From NCBI RefSeq assembly GCF_900107975.1, contig NZ_FNVF01000006.1:186001-250000 (forward strand): a stretch of DNA of 64,000 bases, written 5' to 3'. Position 1 is the first letter of the stretch. Every line of letters starts with the position of its first letter. The notes under the pieces are model-generated. The model did no database searches. It was not told where the DNA came from and saw only the letters and a list, made by a program, of their open reading frames with translations. Below are positions 7,270 through 16,432 of the stretch, in pieces. A program made the translations under genes and the position numbers. This stretch comes from Paenibacillus sp. UNC499MF. GTDB lineage: Bacteria; Bacillota; Bacilli; Paenibacillales; NBRC-103111.

Positions 7270-10017
7270 TTAATCCTTCTCTTGGTGGGGCTGATAAAAC
7301 TCATGCGGCGACCATTTCTTCAGCACGCGTTCAACTTCCGGAGCAAATACCGGCTTACTGATGAAATCGTTCATCCCGGAAGCGAGGCACATCTCCATAT
7401 CTTCCTTCTGGGCAAAAGCGGTCACCGCCACGATCGCCGGACGAGCTGCGTCTCCTTTTAACCGGCGGATGGCCGCGGTCGTTTCGAAGCCGTCGAGCTC
7501 CGGCATCTGGAGGTCCATAAACACTATATCGTAGGTGGTGGACCGGACCGCCTGCAGCGCTTCCGCGCCGTTCTCCGCGTAGTCCGCTTCGTATCCGAGC
7601 TTCCTGAGCAGAGTAAGGAGCAGCAGGCGGTTTACGGAATTATCGTCGGTAACAAGCAGCTTCATCGGACCGAACTTGGGCGAAGGCGAGCCGCCGCTTT
7701 CTCTGCCGCTCACAAGAGCCGGTGCAGGCGTACCGCGCTGCGCGTGTTCCGCGAGGGCATCCGCTGAAGGCGTTTCGCCGGGCAGTTCGAAGGGCAGCAC
7801 GAAATGGAACGTGGAGCCAACGTTAACCTGGCTGTCGACGCCGATCGCTCCACCCAGCAGCTCGACCAGCTTCTTGCAGATGGCAAGCCCGAGACCCGTA
7901 CCGCCGTATTTGCGGTTAATCGTCGGGTGAAGCTGGGAGAACGACTGGAACAGCTGGCTCTGCTTGTCGGCAGGAATTCCGATGCCCGTATCCCGGACCA
8001 GAAATTGCAACACGGCATCCCTGCGTCCGGGTATTTGATCGAGCTTGGCCGTAAGGGAAACATGACCGTCCTTCTCCGTAAACTTGATCGCGTTCCCGAC
8101 CAGATTGACGATGATCTGGCGCAGAATGCCTTCGTCCCCGATAAGTGTCGGAGGAATGCTGCCGTCCAGCTCGTACGTCAAACGGATACCGCGTTCCGCG
8201 GCTTTCGGCTGAAACAGCTCAACGACATGCTCCATAACCAAGCGGACATCGAAAGGCTCGTGATTAACGACCATTTTGCCGGCTTCGATTTTGCTGAAAT
8301 CCAGGATCTCGTTCAAGATCCGCAGCAGGGCGTAACTGCTCTGCAAAATGATGTCGGCATAGCTCCGCTGTTCCTCGGTCAGCTCCGTTTCCGCCAGCAG
8401 ATCCGCCATTCCGATAATGCCGTTCATCGGCGTCCGGATCTCATGGCTCATGATGGCCAGAAACTCGGACTTGGCCTGATCGGCTTTTTCCGCGAATTCC
8501 TTGGCCCGTATGATTTCTTTCTCGCCCGTAATATCTTTGAATACGACAACGGCGCCACGGAGCTCCCCGTTATCGATTAAAGGCGTCACGTGATAATCGG
8601 CGAGGAAGCTGGAGCCGTCCTTGCGCCAGAACACGGCTTCCTTGTTATGGTACGCGTGCCCCTCCCGGATCGCACGGTAAATGATCTGTTCGTCCTCGGA
8701 CTGCTGGGCGGGACTGCCGAACGCATTTTGCAGCATCCCGAGATACGGCTTGCCGATAAGTTCCTCGGGGACAAACCCCAGCATGTCCGCGCCGGCCGGA
8801 TTAATGAACATCGCGTTGCCGGAGGAGTCTACGCCGAAAATGCCTTCCGTCACGGAGTTGAGGATAAGCGTATACTCGCTGCTAAGTTTTTCGATCTGGG
8901 CGAGATATCTCTGACGTTCCGTAATATCGATCGTAATCCCGTAGACGCCGACGACTTCGTTATCAACGATGATCGGAATGTTGGTCGAATTGATTTCGAC
9001 GGGGTGCCCGTCTTTGTGGATGATAGTCAAGTCATAGCTTTGGGGAAAACCCTGCTTGGCGAGCTCGAAGTGGTGAAGCGTTTTGGGCAGGTCTTTGGGT
9101 GCGACGATCGGTCCCCAATACATCCCGATCAGCTCTTCCAGCGTATAACCGGTAATTTGCTGCAAGTTCTTGTTGGCGGTCTTGTAATCGCCGTCCAAAT
9201 TCATCGAATAAACCGCGGCCGGGTTATGATCGAACAACGATTTGTAGCGCTGTTCGCTTTCCTGAAGCTGCTGGTCCGCTTTTTTGCGTTCGGTAATATC
9301 GCGGGAGATGGAGATGATCTCATTCACATTCCCGTCTTTATCGTACGTGTAACGGGTGGTCGATTCCAGCCAGACATAATCGCCGTTTTTGCAGCGGAAC
9401 CGGAACGTTACTTTGTCGCCCCCCGTATGACGGTTCTGTTCCAGAAAATGAAGAACCCTTTCCAGATCATCGGGATGAACGAGCGGAATTGCTCCCTGTC
9501 CGACCATTTCTTCCGGTTCATAGCCGAAAATGGCTTTGCAGCTGGGAGACGAGTAGGTCATGGTCGCCTGCCCGTCCGGTTCATGTCTGGAAATCCAGTC
9601 CAGCGAAGCTTCCGTGATGAGGCGGTATTGCCGTGCGCTGTCGAGAAGCCGTTCTTCCCGCATTTTTTGCGCCGTCAGATCGACGGCCTGTACCAGAAGA
9701 ACGGCAGGTTCTCCGGAGTCCGGAGTCAGCGGGGAGAGGCCTATGGCAGCCCAGACGATCCCGCCGGTTTTGGTGACATATCTTTTTTCGATGGAAGAAA
9801 GGGAAGGAAGAGGCGCAGGAGATAGCACGATATCTTCCGGATAAGTGATCTGCCTGTCGGAGAGTTCTACCAGCTCGTCCTCCGTATATCCGAGCATGCG
9901 GCAAAAGGAAGGATTAACCCGCAGCCAGCGGTCTTCCGTAAGCGAATAAACGCCCATAGCAAACGGCGCATTCTCGTAAGCTTTTTCAAACAACCATTTA
10001 TCGTCAAAGGGTTTCAT
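7270..10017 (-). CDS. Hybrid sensor histidine kinase, four PAS domains, C-terminal receiver
   Basis: 915 residues with no membrane segment, so a cytoplasmic sensor. Four PAS or PAS-PAC units cover about residues 10-510. A HisKA dimerisation domain follows ([19 protein letters not shown], His near 525), then HATPase_c with DTGIGIP and GGTGLGLAI, and a receiver domain from about 775 ([13 protein letters not shown]; phospho-acceptor Asp in [11 protein letters not shown]; Lys in FISKPV). The kinase would pass phosphate to its own receiver and then to an unlinked phosphotransfer protein or regulator; none is encoded nearby. PAS ligands (haem, flavin or small molecules) cannot be told. A GAGGAG site precedes the ATG at 10017. 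Confidence 0.93.
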   Translation of the reverse strand: MKPFDDKWLFEKAYENAPFAMGVYSLTEDRWLRVNPSFCRMLGYTEDELVELSDRQITYPEDIVLSPAPLPSLSSIEKRYVTKTGGIVWAAIGLSPLTPDSGEPAVLLVQAVDLTAQKMREERLLDSARQYRLITEASLDWISRHEPDGQATMTYSSPSCKAIFGYEPEEMVGQGAIPLVHPDDLERVLHFLEQNRHTGGDKVTFRFRCKNGDYVWLESTTRYTYDKDGNVNEIISISRDITERKKADQQLQESEQRYKSLFDHNPAAVYSMNLDGDYKTANKNLQQITGYTLEELIGMYWGPIVAPKDLPKTLHHFELAKQGFPQSYDLTIIHKDGHPVEINSTNIPIIVDNEVVGVYGITIDITERQRYLAQIEKLSSEYTLILNSVTEGIFGVDSSGNAMFINPAGADMLGFVPEELIGKPYLGMLQNAFGSPAQQSEDEQIIYRAIREGHAYHNKEAVFWRKDGSSFLADYHVTPLIDNGELRGAVVVFKDITGEKEIIRAKEFAEKADQAKSEFLAIMSHEIRTPMNGIIGMADLLAETELTEEQRSYADIILQSSYALLRILNEILDFSKIEAGKMVVNHEPFDVRLVMEHVVELFQPKAAERGIRLTYELDGSIPPTLIGDEGILRQIIVNLVGNAIKFTEKDGHVSLTAKLDQIPGRRDAVLQFLVRDTGIGIPADKQSQLFQSFSQLHPTINRKYGGTGLGLAICKKLVELLGGAIGVDSQVNVGSTFHFVLPFELPGETPSADALAEHAQRGTPAPALVSGRESGGSPSPKFGPMKLLVTDDNSVNRLLLLTLLRKLGYEADYAENGAEALQAVRSTTYDIVFMDLQMPELDGFETTAAIRRLKGDAARPAIVAVTAFAQKEDMEMCLASGMNDFISKPVFAPEVERVLKKWSPHEFYQPHQEKD

Positions 10018-10332
10018 GCCAACAGTCTCCTCAGGCTAAGTATTGCCAGATCAGTATACCTCATTTTTACAGGACAATGTAAGGTTTCTTCGGCGCTGTC
10101 CCTTCCGCTATAAGGCAGGGTTCCGAAATGTACTGGAACCGAGTATCGATCTATGTTGGATTACACTTTTTTTACTGCCGTTAATCAGCGGATTATAGCT
10201 TGCGGGAGCGGGAAATCAGCTCATTTCTAAAGGAAGTCGGAAGAGCAGGAAAAGCCCGATTTGGTATGCGCACAAGCAAGGGCGCAAACATCACATATTC
10301 ATAGACTAGTGCCATACTTAAAGAGAGGATGA
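10018..10332. other. Intergenic gap before the YheC/YheD gene
   Basis: Divergent promoter region between the hybrid kinase and the ATP-grasp gene. A short inverted repeat GGTTCC/GGAACC around 10-base loop lies near 10120-10140. No open frame is credible. A SigE-like pair of hexamers near 10292-10320 was considered and set aside. Confidence 0.4.
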
Positions 10333-11070
10333 ATGGATTTGGGAGGCTATGCGACCAAAAAGAACGTTTCCGATTGTTTGCTGAAGCACGGGAAAATCAG
10401 AAGGAACGTTCCGGAAACCCGGTTTTATAGGAAAAGCACATTAAAAGCGATGCTGAGTACGTACAAAATGGTGTATGTAAAGCCGAACAGCGGCACGGGG
10501 GGCAACGGCGTTATCCGGGTGGAGAGAAGAAAGGAAGGTTATAACTTTCAGCTTCATACCGCTGTGAGGCGGTTTCGGGATTTTGAAAGCATGGAAAAGG
10601 CTCTTCGGGCCCGCACCAAAAAAATCCCGTACGTGATCCAGCAGGGGATTCATCTTCTGCGCCACAACGGGCGGCTCTTCGATTTGAGAATCATGATCCA
10701 GAAAAATCCGGGAGGAACCTGGGAAACGACGGGTATGATCGGCCGTACCGGGCATCCCCGGAAAATCGTAACAAATCTATGCAGGGGAGGTTCTTCCAAA
10801 CCGGTTGAGGTTCTTCTGAAAGGTCATGTGGCGGACAGAAATCGGTACAAGGCTTCTCTGCTGAAGTTAGGACTCGGGGCGGCCCGGCATCTCAATAAGA
10901 CGTTTCCACGGATTAAAGAAGTGGGGCTGGACGTCGGACTGGACCCTAACCTGCACCCCTGGATTCTGGAAGCGAATCCCCGTCCCAAAATTTCCGGATT
11001 CAAAACATTGAAGAATAAAAACATCTACCGGAAAATGCTGCGCTATCAAAAATATTACGGTCACGCCTAG
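10333..11070 (+). CDS. YheC/YheD-family ATP-grasp protein (spore-associated family)
   Basis: 245 residues. Recognisable family features are the N-terminal TKKNVSDCLLKHGKIRRNVPET segment in two parts, the glycine-rich loop YVKPNSGTGGNGVI (about 48-62), FDLRIMIQKN (about 113-123), and the metal/ATP-binding end EVGLDVGLD and WILEANPRPK. The ATP-grasp fold joins a carboxylate to an amine using ATP; YheC and YheD are described as endospore coat-associated in Bacillus, with substrate unknown. The protein is shorter than the roughly 360-450 residue Bacillus forms, keeping only the ATP-grasp part. An AGAGAGG site precedes the ATG. Confidence 0.85.
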   Translation: MDLGGYATKKNVSDCLLKHGKIRRNVPETRFYRKSTLKAMLSTYKMVYVKPNSGTGGNGVIRVERRKEGYNFQLHTAVRRFRDFESMEKALRARTKKIPYVIQQGIHLLRHNGRLFDLRIMIQKNPGGTWETTGMIGRTGHPRKIVTNLCRGGSSKPVEVLLKGHVADRNRYKASLLKLGLGAARHLNKTFPRIKEVGLDVGLDPNLHPWILEANPRPKISGFKTLKNKNIYRKMLRYQKYYGHA

Positions 11071-11220
11071 ACGGATGACACGGAAAAAGAAGGCCCATCC
11101 CGGCCGGGCATTCCTAACCGGCGGGGCGGACCTGGGATGTTGCGCGGAAGTCACTTACGGTGTGCCGACGTAATGCTGCCGCATGTATCGTGCAGCAGCG
11201 CGCAACGGCTCCCGCGTGAA

Positions 11221-11940
11221 TCAGGCGGTGACCAGCGCCAGGACAAACCCGTCGTAGCCTTTGCTGCCGACGGTTTGCAGGGCCGTCGCGGTTACCCGCG
11301 GTTCGGCCGCGATCAGCTCCAGGAAGGTGCGGACCCCTTGAACGCGCGGATCGGTGCTGTGCGGATTGGCCACTTCCCCGTCGCGGATGACATTGTCCCC
11401 GATAATGAGAGTGCCCGGGCGGGAAAGCTTAAGCGCCCAGCGGAAGTAATCGGGGTTGTTCGGTTTATCGGCATCGATGAAGATGAGATCGAACGGCCCT
11501 GCTCCTTCCGCGTCAAGCTGCTCCAGCGATCCGAGCGCTTCGCCCACCCGCAGCTCCGCGAGATGGCTTACGCCTGCCCCCCTCAGATTTTGGCGGGCCG
11601 TTTCCGCGTGGTGAGGGTCGTACTCCAGCGTGACGATTCGGCCGTCTTCGGGCAGTGCGCGGGCGAGCCAGATCGTGCTGTACCCGCCCAGCGTGCCGAT
11701 TTCCAGGATGGAGCGGGCTCCGCTAGATCGGGCGAGCAGGTGGAGCAGCTTGCCCTGGTTGGGCGCCACGTCAATGGGAGGGAGGCCGGCTTTGGCGTTG
11801 TTAGCGAGAACCTCCGTCATGACGGGATGGGCGGGGACGAGCCAGTCGTTCAGGCACGCATCCACATCCGACCATTTGCTGGACAGGCTTGCTGCGGAAA
11901 GTTCATCACGGACTTCGGGAAATTCGTTTGATTGCGTCAT
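11221..11940 (-). CDS. SAM-dependent O-methyltransferase (COG4122, methyltransferase family 3)
   Basis: 239 residues. The Rossmann methyltransferase motifs are SILEIGTLGGYSTIWLARAL (about 77-96, SAM glycine loop), VTLEYDPHH (acidic residue contacting SAM ribose), and LIFIDADKPNNPDYF with metal-binding Asp residues, then LIIGDNVIRDGEV. These match cation-dependent catechol/caffeoyl-CoA-type O-methyltransferases. The acceptor is unknown; bacterial members act on catechols, phenolics or tRNA uridine derivatives. It is transcribed divergently from a LysR regulator 115 bases away, which probably controls it. The 150-base gap before 11221 holds only weak hairpins. Confidence 0.9.
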   Translation of the reverse strand: MTQSNEFPEVRDELSAASLSSKWSDVDACLNDWLVPAHPVMTEVLANNAKAGLPPIDVAPNQGKLLHLLARSSGARSILEIGTLGGYSTIWLARALPEDGRIVTLEYDPHHAETARQNLRGAGVSHLAELRVGEALGSLEQLDAEGAGPFDLIFIDADKPNNPDYFRWALKLSRPGTLIIGDNVIRDGEVANPHSTDPRVQGVRTFLELIAAEPRVTATALQTVGSKGYDGFVLALVTA

Positions 11941-12055
11941 AAGGTAAAACTCCTTTCGTATTGGATCTCCTTCTACTGTATGCTGGATTGAATTATAAAT
12001 AAAATATATAATTATTATAAAATCATAATTTCAAGTTATGGGAAGGGGCGCGGGC

Positions 12056-12961
12056 ATGAATCTTCACGCTTTACGGATTTTTTACGAAACGGCCAAATAC
12101 GGGAGTGTAACGGGAGCGGCTGAGGCGCTCCGCATTTCACAACCGGCTGTCACATCCCAGATCAAGCGGTTCGAGAACGAAATCGGGATGAGGCTCTTTA
12201 TGGCCCGGGGAAGAGGAATTTCTTTAACCGATGCCGGCCGGAAGCTGTTGGACTACGCCAGAAAGCTGTTTGCCCTGGAAGCGGAGATGGAAGCCTTCAT
12301 CGGCGCCTATACGGCGGGAAGAAAGGGAGCGATACGTCTCGTGTCGACTTACCTGCCGGCCAATTTTCTGCTTCCGGCCTGGGTCGCCAAGTTCAAGCGG
12401 GACCATGAAGAAGTTGATTTCTTCATCACCACGACGAATTCGCGGAGCGCTTTCGACAGCCTGCTCAATTACGAAGCGGAGATTGCCTTTTACGGGGGAG
12501 CGGGTGAAAGGCAGCCCGGCATCCATTGGGAGGAGCTTTTTGAGGACGAGCTGTGGTTCGTCGTGCCTGCCGGTCATAAATATGCCAACGGGCATATCTC
12601 GCTGGCCGACATGGTGAAGGAGCCCTTCATTATGAGGGAAGAGGGGAGCTCGACTCGGGAATGGCTCTTTTCCTTATGCAGGGTGCATAACGTGAGCCCG
12701 CCCCGGATTGCCCTGCAGTTTAACGGCTTGAATGAAACGATAAGCGCGGTGATGGCCGGGTACGGGACGAATTTTATTTCCTCGCTGGTCGTAAGGGATC
12801 ATGTGAAGCGCGGCGAATTGGCCCGGGTATACGTAAAGGACATTCGGCTCAAAAATATCATTGCGGTATGTACACGCGCGGATGAGGTTCTCTCGCCCCC
12901 GGCGAAGAGGTTTATTCAAATGATTAAAGCCAGCGTAGGAGCGGGTCAAGCCCTGCCTTGA
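12056..12961 (+). CDS. LysR-family transcriptional regulator
   Basis: 301 residues from the ATG at 12056, chosen because GGAAGGGG lies 8 bases upstream. The N-terminal winged helix is classic (LRIFYETAKYGSVTGAAEAL, ISQPAVTSQIKRFENEIG), followed by a helix linker and a periplasmic-binding-protein-like effector domain (about 90-300). LysR proteins usually activate a divergent gene in response to a small molecule; here that gene encodes the O-methyltransferase. The gap 11941-12055 is very AT-rich and could hold LysR sites of the T-N11-A type, but no single one stands out. Confidence 0.92.
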   Translation: MNLHALRIFYETAKYGSVTGAAEALRISQPAVTSQIKRFENEIGMRLFMARGRGISLTDAGRKLLDYARKLFALEAEMEAFIGAYTAGRKGAIRLVSTYLPANFLLPAWVAKFKRDHEEVDFFITTTNSRSAFDSLLNYEAEIAFYGGAGERQPGIHWEELFEDELWFVVPAGHKYANGHISLADMVKEPFIMREEGSSTREWLFSLCRVHNVSPPRIALQFNGLNETISAVMAGYGTNFISSLVVRDHVKRGELARVYVKDIRLKNIIAVCTRADEVLSPPAKRFIQMIKASVGAGQALP

Positions 12962-12972
12962 AACAGACGAAA

Positions 12973-13008
12973 CGGAGTGCCGGGGCTCAGGCTCCGCACT
13001 CCGCTTTT
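12973..13008. terminator. Intrinsic terminator between LysR and SUKH genes
   Basis: CGGAGTG and CACTCCG enclose a second stem (CGGGG, loop CTCAGG, CTCCG), followed by TTTT on the plus strand. It lies between convergent genes. Confidence 0.7.
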
Positions 13009-13052
13009 AATTTTAGGCCGATTGCAGAGCCGTCCGGCCCCGTTCTTGCATT

Positions 13053-13637
13053 TTAATAATCGATTTCTTCCCAGTCTTCAAGGTTTTTGTTGGAAATATC
13101 CAACAGCTCCGTAAAGCTGTCCGCCACATAGTAAATGAAGTCGGGATCATGCACAAATGCAATCACTTGACCCGCCCTGCCCTGCTCGGAAGGGTCGAAA
13201 TCCAGCATCAGATACAGGCTGCCTCCGGCGAGCTGCGCAACGGGAAGCCATTTACGGCTGCTGTAGTAAGGCCGGATCCGTTTATCAAGCCGAGCGATTT
13301 CGTCTTCCTCGAAATGCTCGCTGAGCAGGACGTCCTCGCTGCAGAAATAAGCTTTCACTTTGTCGATTTTCTCCAGAGAAAGCAGATAAAAAGGGGAAAT
13401 GGCCCCCTCACCGTAAGAAGGGTACAAAATATGGAAATGGTAACCGCAGCCGTTTTTGTGCCGGTAAAATTCCTTGAAATCGTCAGGCAGAGTCACGCCG
13501 TATTTCCTTTCCAGGACAGCAAACTGCTCTTCTCCGGCGCCTTCAAGCTTGAGGTAGGTTTCATATTCTTCCTGAAGGTCTTCTCCCACTTTGAGAGGAA
13601 GCAGCTGTTCCAATCTTTCGATGTGATGCTTGATCAT
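13053..13637 (-). CDS. SMI1/KNR4 (SUKH) family protein
   Basis: 194 residues from the ATG at 13637, which follows AGGAGG by 7 bases. The SUKH signature lies at about residues 25-55: FAVLERKYGVTLPDDFKEFYRHKNG. A second conserved part (KWLPVAQLAGGSLYLMLDFDPSE) gives the fold's acidic face. Bacterial SUKH proteins are mostly immunity proteins that neutralise contact-dependent or polymorphic toxins; others are cell-wall-synthesis regulators. No toxin gene is adjacent, so it is an orphan immunity-type gene here. It stands alone between two terminated transcription units. Confidence 0.8.
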   Translation of the reverse strand: MIKHHIERLEQLLPLKVGEDLQEEYETYLKLEGAGEEQFAVLERKYGVTLPDDFKEFYRHKNGCGYHFHILYPSYGEGAISPFYLLSLEKIDKVKAYFCSEDVLLSEHFEEDEIARLDKRIRPYYSSRKWLPVAQLAGGSLYLMLDFDPSEQGRAGQVIAFVHDPDFIYYVADSFTELLDISNKNLEDWEEIDY

Positions 13638-13850
13638 TCGGGTTCCTCCTGTATCGGTATGAATAAAAGGTTCATTCACAGTATACAGGAAGGATATGGA
13701 AGAGGTAAAACGCGTGAAAAAGGCGCCACACCGTGAAGCAATGCAGGGGGGTGAAGAGGACCGTCCTCCGATCGAAAGCGGTGCCGTGTGAATAGGGGAC
13801 GGAACATGGTATAATTTGGATGAAGCGCAGGATCAGGGAGGAGGCAAAGC

Positions 13851-14270
13851 ATGAGCACCTTGGAAAAAGCGATTATTATAGCCGCCCGGGCCCATTCCGG
13901 CCAAACGGACAAAGCCGGCCAGCCGTACATTCTGCACCCGCTCCGGGTTATGCAGAGCGTCCGGACTGCCGATGCGCGCGTCGTGGCTGTCCTTCATGAC
14001 GTTTTGGAAGATTCGGAGGTAACCGCCGAAGACTTGCTGCGTGAAGGATTCGCGCGGGACATCGTGGAAGCGGTAACCGCTTTGAGCCGGGAGCCGGGCG
14101 AGGACTACCTGGACTTTGTCAGGAGAGCGAAGCAAAATTCTCTGGCCCGGGAAGTCAAACTGGCCGATGTTCACGATAACATGGACATGACCCGTATCAA
14201 GGAACCGACATCGAAAGACCGTGAAAGAATGCGCAAGTACGAAGCCGCCCTTCACGAATTGAACCGTTAA
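13851..14270 (+). CDS. Stand-alone HD-domain hydrolase of RelA/SpoT type (small alarmone hydrolase-like)
   Basis: 139 residues. The HD signature is spread as in SpoT/MESH1: AARAHSGQTDKAGQPYILHP (first His), AVLHDVLEDS (HD pair), and VKLADVHDNM (final Asp). This matches the ppGpp hydrolase domain with nothing attached, so synthetase, TGS and ACT domains are missing. Hydrolysis of (p)ppGpp or of a related nucleotide is the likely activity, but small members have been described that prefer other nucleotides. GGGAGGAGG precedes the ATG by 7 bases. It is a single-gene unit ended by the terminator at 14277. Confidence 0.85.
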   Translation: MSTLEKAIIIAARAHSGQTDKAGQPYILHPLRVMQSVRTADARVVAVLHDVLEDSEVTAEDLLREGFARDIVEAVTALSREPGEDYLDFVRRAKQNSLAREVKLADVHDNMDMTRIKEPTSKDRERMRKYEAALHELNR

Positions 14271-14276
14271 GCGAAA

Positions 14277-14317
14277 AAACTCGGCCTGCCGGAAGCGGGC
14301 CGAGTTTCTTTTTTTGG
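14277..14317. terminator. Intrinsic terminator
   Basis: AAACTCGGCC and GGCCGAGTTT pair around TGCCGGAAGC with TTTCTTTTTTT after it; an A run on the left lets it serve the convergent kinase gene as well. Confidence 0.8.
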
Positions 14318-14367
14318 TGGAACGCGGGAATCTCAAGTATCTGTTCCTTATCCTACCCCTTGAGGAG

Positions 14368-16113
14368 TCAGGAATAGATCGGAAGAATGACGGTAAATTG
14401 GATGATGTCCGTTCCGGAAATTTCAGCGGAAACCGTGCCTTTGTACCGCTGTACGAGCTGATTGACGATGGCGAGACCGAGGCCTTTGTGAACGCCGTCT
14501 TTTTTCGTGGAATAGCCGCTCGTGAACATGGCCTCAAGATCTTTCTCGGACAAGCTTTTGCCGATCTGGTTGGAAAGCTTGAAGACGAGCGTGTTCTCTT
14601 CCGTATAGCCGAGCAGGTGGACGTTTCGCTGCTCCACGTCCATTCCGCTAACTTCGTCGAAAGCGTTGTCGATCAGATTGCCCAAAATTTTCACGAGGTC
14701 GACGGACTTCAGTCCGGAAATGCTTGTGAGATCGTCCGCCAAGTCCAGCTCGTAAGTGAAATGGATTTTTCTAAGCTGCGACTGTGTAATTTTGGAGCTG
14801 ATCAGGGAAGCGAGAGCGGGATGGCCGACATGGACAATGCTGTTGACGAGTCTGGTTTCTTCCACGAGCTCTTGGATGTATTTCTTGGTTTCTTCGAACT
14901 TTTTCAGCTGGACCATGCAGCTGATAGTCGTCAGATGGTTCGTGAAATCATGATTTTGACCTTTGATCGCGACCATCAGACTGTTCATCTCGTCCGTATA
15001 ATTTTCTTGAATCGTCTGGGCAACGGCATCCTTCGTGCGGTTAACCCCTTTGTAAATAAAATAGACCATAATCAGGCTGGCAATCGAAACCGAAACGATG
15101 ACGAGGAAAAAGTTAAGCAGCTGCTTGTTCAAAGAGCTGTGTATATACTCCATGTCATTGACGAGACCGATCACGTAGGGGAACTGGACACGTTCGCTTT
15201 TAACCGGATAAAAAATTTTCAGCACGCTTTTACCGTTTATTTTCGTAGGAAAGAAGAGCGGCTTCTCCAGTTTGACGGCCTGTTCGATCAGGTCTGCGTC
15301 CTCCGGCGATTTGTTATTGTACTGGCCGAACAAAATTTTGCGTTCGGAATACCGGATGTTTTTGGAGCCGTTCGTCACCGTGTAAAAGCTGGGGTCGTCA
15401 TCCGGTTTGGAGAAGGTGCGGGGATTGAACCCCGTTATTTCAAGCAGGTTTTTGTTATTTTTTAACGTCTCGGCGACGATAAATTCCGAACCGTCGTTCT
15501 GATCGAACCTTTCGATGAGCGTGCTGTTCATCGTCGGGTTAATGACGTAGTCGGTCGTCCCGTCGTAATAGAAGCCGAATTTGTTTCTTTTGGAATCGGG
15601 ATTGGAGGCGGAACCCGATATTTTACCGGCCCAGAAGCTCGCGAGGGTCGTGCCTTCGGATACGGTAACCGGTTCCAGTCTGAATAATTGTTCCAGCGCA
15701 ATCCGGTAATTGCCCCAATATTTTGCGTTCAAATTAATTTCCTTGGGATCTGAGGAACGGACACTGACGATCTCGTCTCCGATCTGGGCGAACAAGGTGA
15801 GATTGCTTACGTTATATTTGACTCTGAGCTCCGCCAGCATGCTGTTGTCGATATCCTGGTAACGGGGAGGAAGAGCGGCTTTGACGCCGAGGGCTACTTG
15901 CCTTAACGAATCGGACAATAGCTTGTCCCGGGTCTGAGACGAGTATTCCACGTGGTCAATGCTTAACTGAATTTGCTGGGAAAGAGAAAACAATTCCGTT
16001 TCCATATTGGCCGTCAGCGATTTTTTGGTGGAATAATAAAAGACGCTGTCATTGATTAGCAGAATGGCCATAATAACAGCTAAAAAGAGCGCGGATAATC
16101 GTTTAATCGACAT
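14368..16113 (-). CDS. Membrane sensor histidine kinase with SpoOB-type core (CitA/DcuS-like architecture)
   Basis: 581 residues. Membrane helices at about 5-25 and 325-350 enclose a large extracellular sensor (about 30-325). After a short linker the kinase core starts with the SpoOB-like H box GQNHDFTNHLTTISCM (His near 390) and a GHKL ATPase with NLIDNAFDEV, GYSTKKDGVHKGLGLAI. This H-box type is that of CitA/DcuS/MalK kinases, which sense carboxylates or other extracellular nutrients. The sensor domain is longer than the usual single PAS/Cache of CitA and does not clearly match it. No response regulator is adjacent, which is unusual for this class. Confidence 0.85.
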   Translation of the reverse strand: MSIKRLSALFLAVIMAILLINDSVFYYSTKKSLTANMETELFSLSQQIQLSIDHVEYSSQTRDKLLSDSLRQVALGVKAALPPRYQDIDNSMLAELRVKYNVSNLTLFAQIGDEIVSVRSSDPKEINLNAKYWGNYRIALEQLFRLEPVTVSEGTTLASFWAGKISGSASNPDSKRNKFGFYYDGTTDYVINPTMNSTLIERFDQNDGSEFIVAETLKNNKNLLEITGFNPRTFSKPDDDPSFYTVTNGSKNIRYSERKILFGQYNNKSPEDADLIEQAVKLEKPLFFPTKINGKSVLKIFYPVKSERVQFPYVIGLVNDMEYIHSSLNKQLLNFFLVIVSVSIASLIMVYFIYKGVNRTKDAVAQTIQENYTDEMNSLMVAIKGQNHDFTNHLTTISCMVQLKKFEETKKYIQELVEETRLVNSIVHVGHPALASLISSKITQSQLRKIHFTYELDLADDLTSISGLKSVDLVKILGNLIDNAFDEVSGMDVEQRNVHLLGYTEENTLVFKLSNQIGKSLSEKDLEAMFTSGYSTKKDGVHKGLGLAIVNQLVQRYKGTVSAEISGTDIIQFTVILPIYS

Positions 16114-16432
16114 TTTCTGATTCCCTTCGAACGTATAGTTCCTTCATCATTCTAAGTTATTCGCCCCGGTTCTACAATATCAAAAACTGGGTTAGTTCAC
16201 ACAACGTAGGAGCGGGAAGCAAAGATGCGGGAAGACGGGAGCCCCGTTCGCTGCGGAAATGCCGTTCGGGACCGCCGTTTTATTGAACGAAGGTCAGTCA
16301 AGAGGTGTATACGAATGTAAATAGGAGTATATGGCAGCCCGTCAGCGCGTTTCTTATACTTAAGCTACGCAAGGAACGAAAGGCCGGTCACAGCGGCCCG
16401 ATCAGGAACAGTACACCCAGGAGGGGATTGCA
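16114..16432. other. Divergent regulatory gap before the sugar-uptake locus
   Basis: 319 bases between the SpoOB-type kinase and the binding-protein gene, with no credible open frame. It holds the candidate regulator site at 16320-16337. An AGGAGGGG ribosome site ends it. Confidence 0.5.
16320..16337 (+). promoter_or_regulatory. Candidate YesN-type regulator site A
   Basis: An 18-base stretch containing AGTATATG (16326-16333) matches 14 of 18 positions with 23542-23559, upstream of the dehydrogenase gene of the same locus. Both lie upstream of genes that flank a YesN-like regulator. Binding is inferred, not shown. Confidence 0.35.

Noticed and set aside
10292-10320. SigE-like promoter (CACATATT, 13 bases, CATACTTA) before the YheC/YheD gene
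   Set aside because: The start point would fall inside or after the ribosome site, only about 6 bases before the ATG, so it cannot drive that start as placed.
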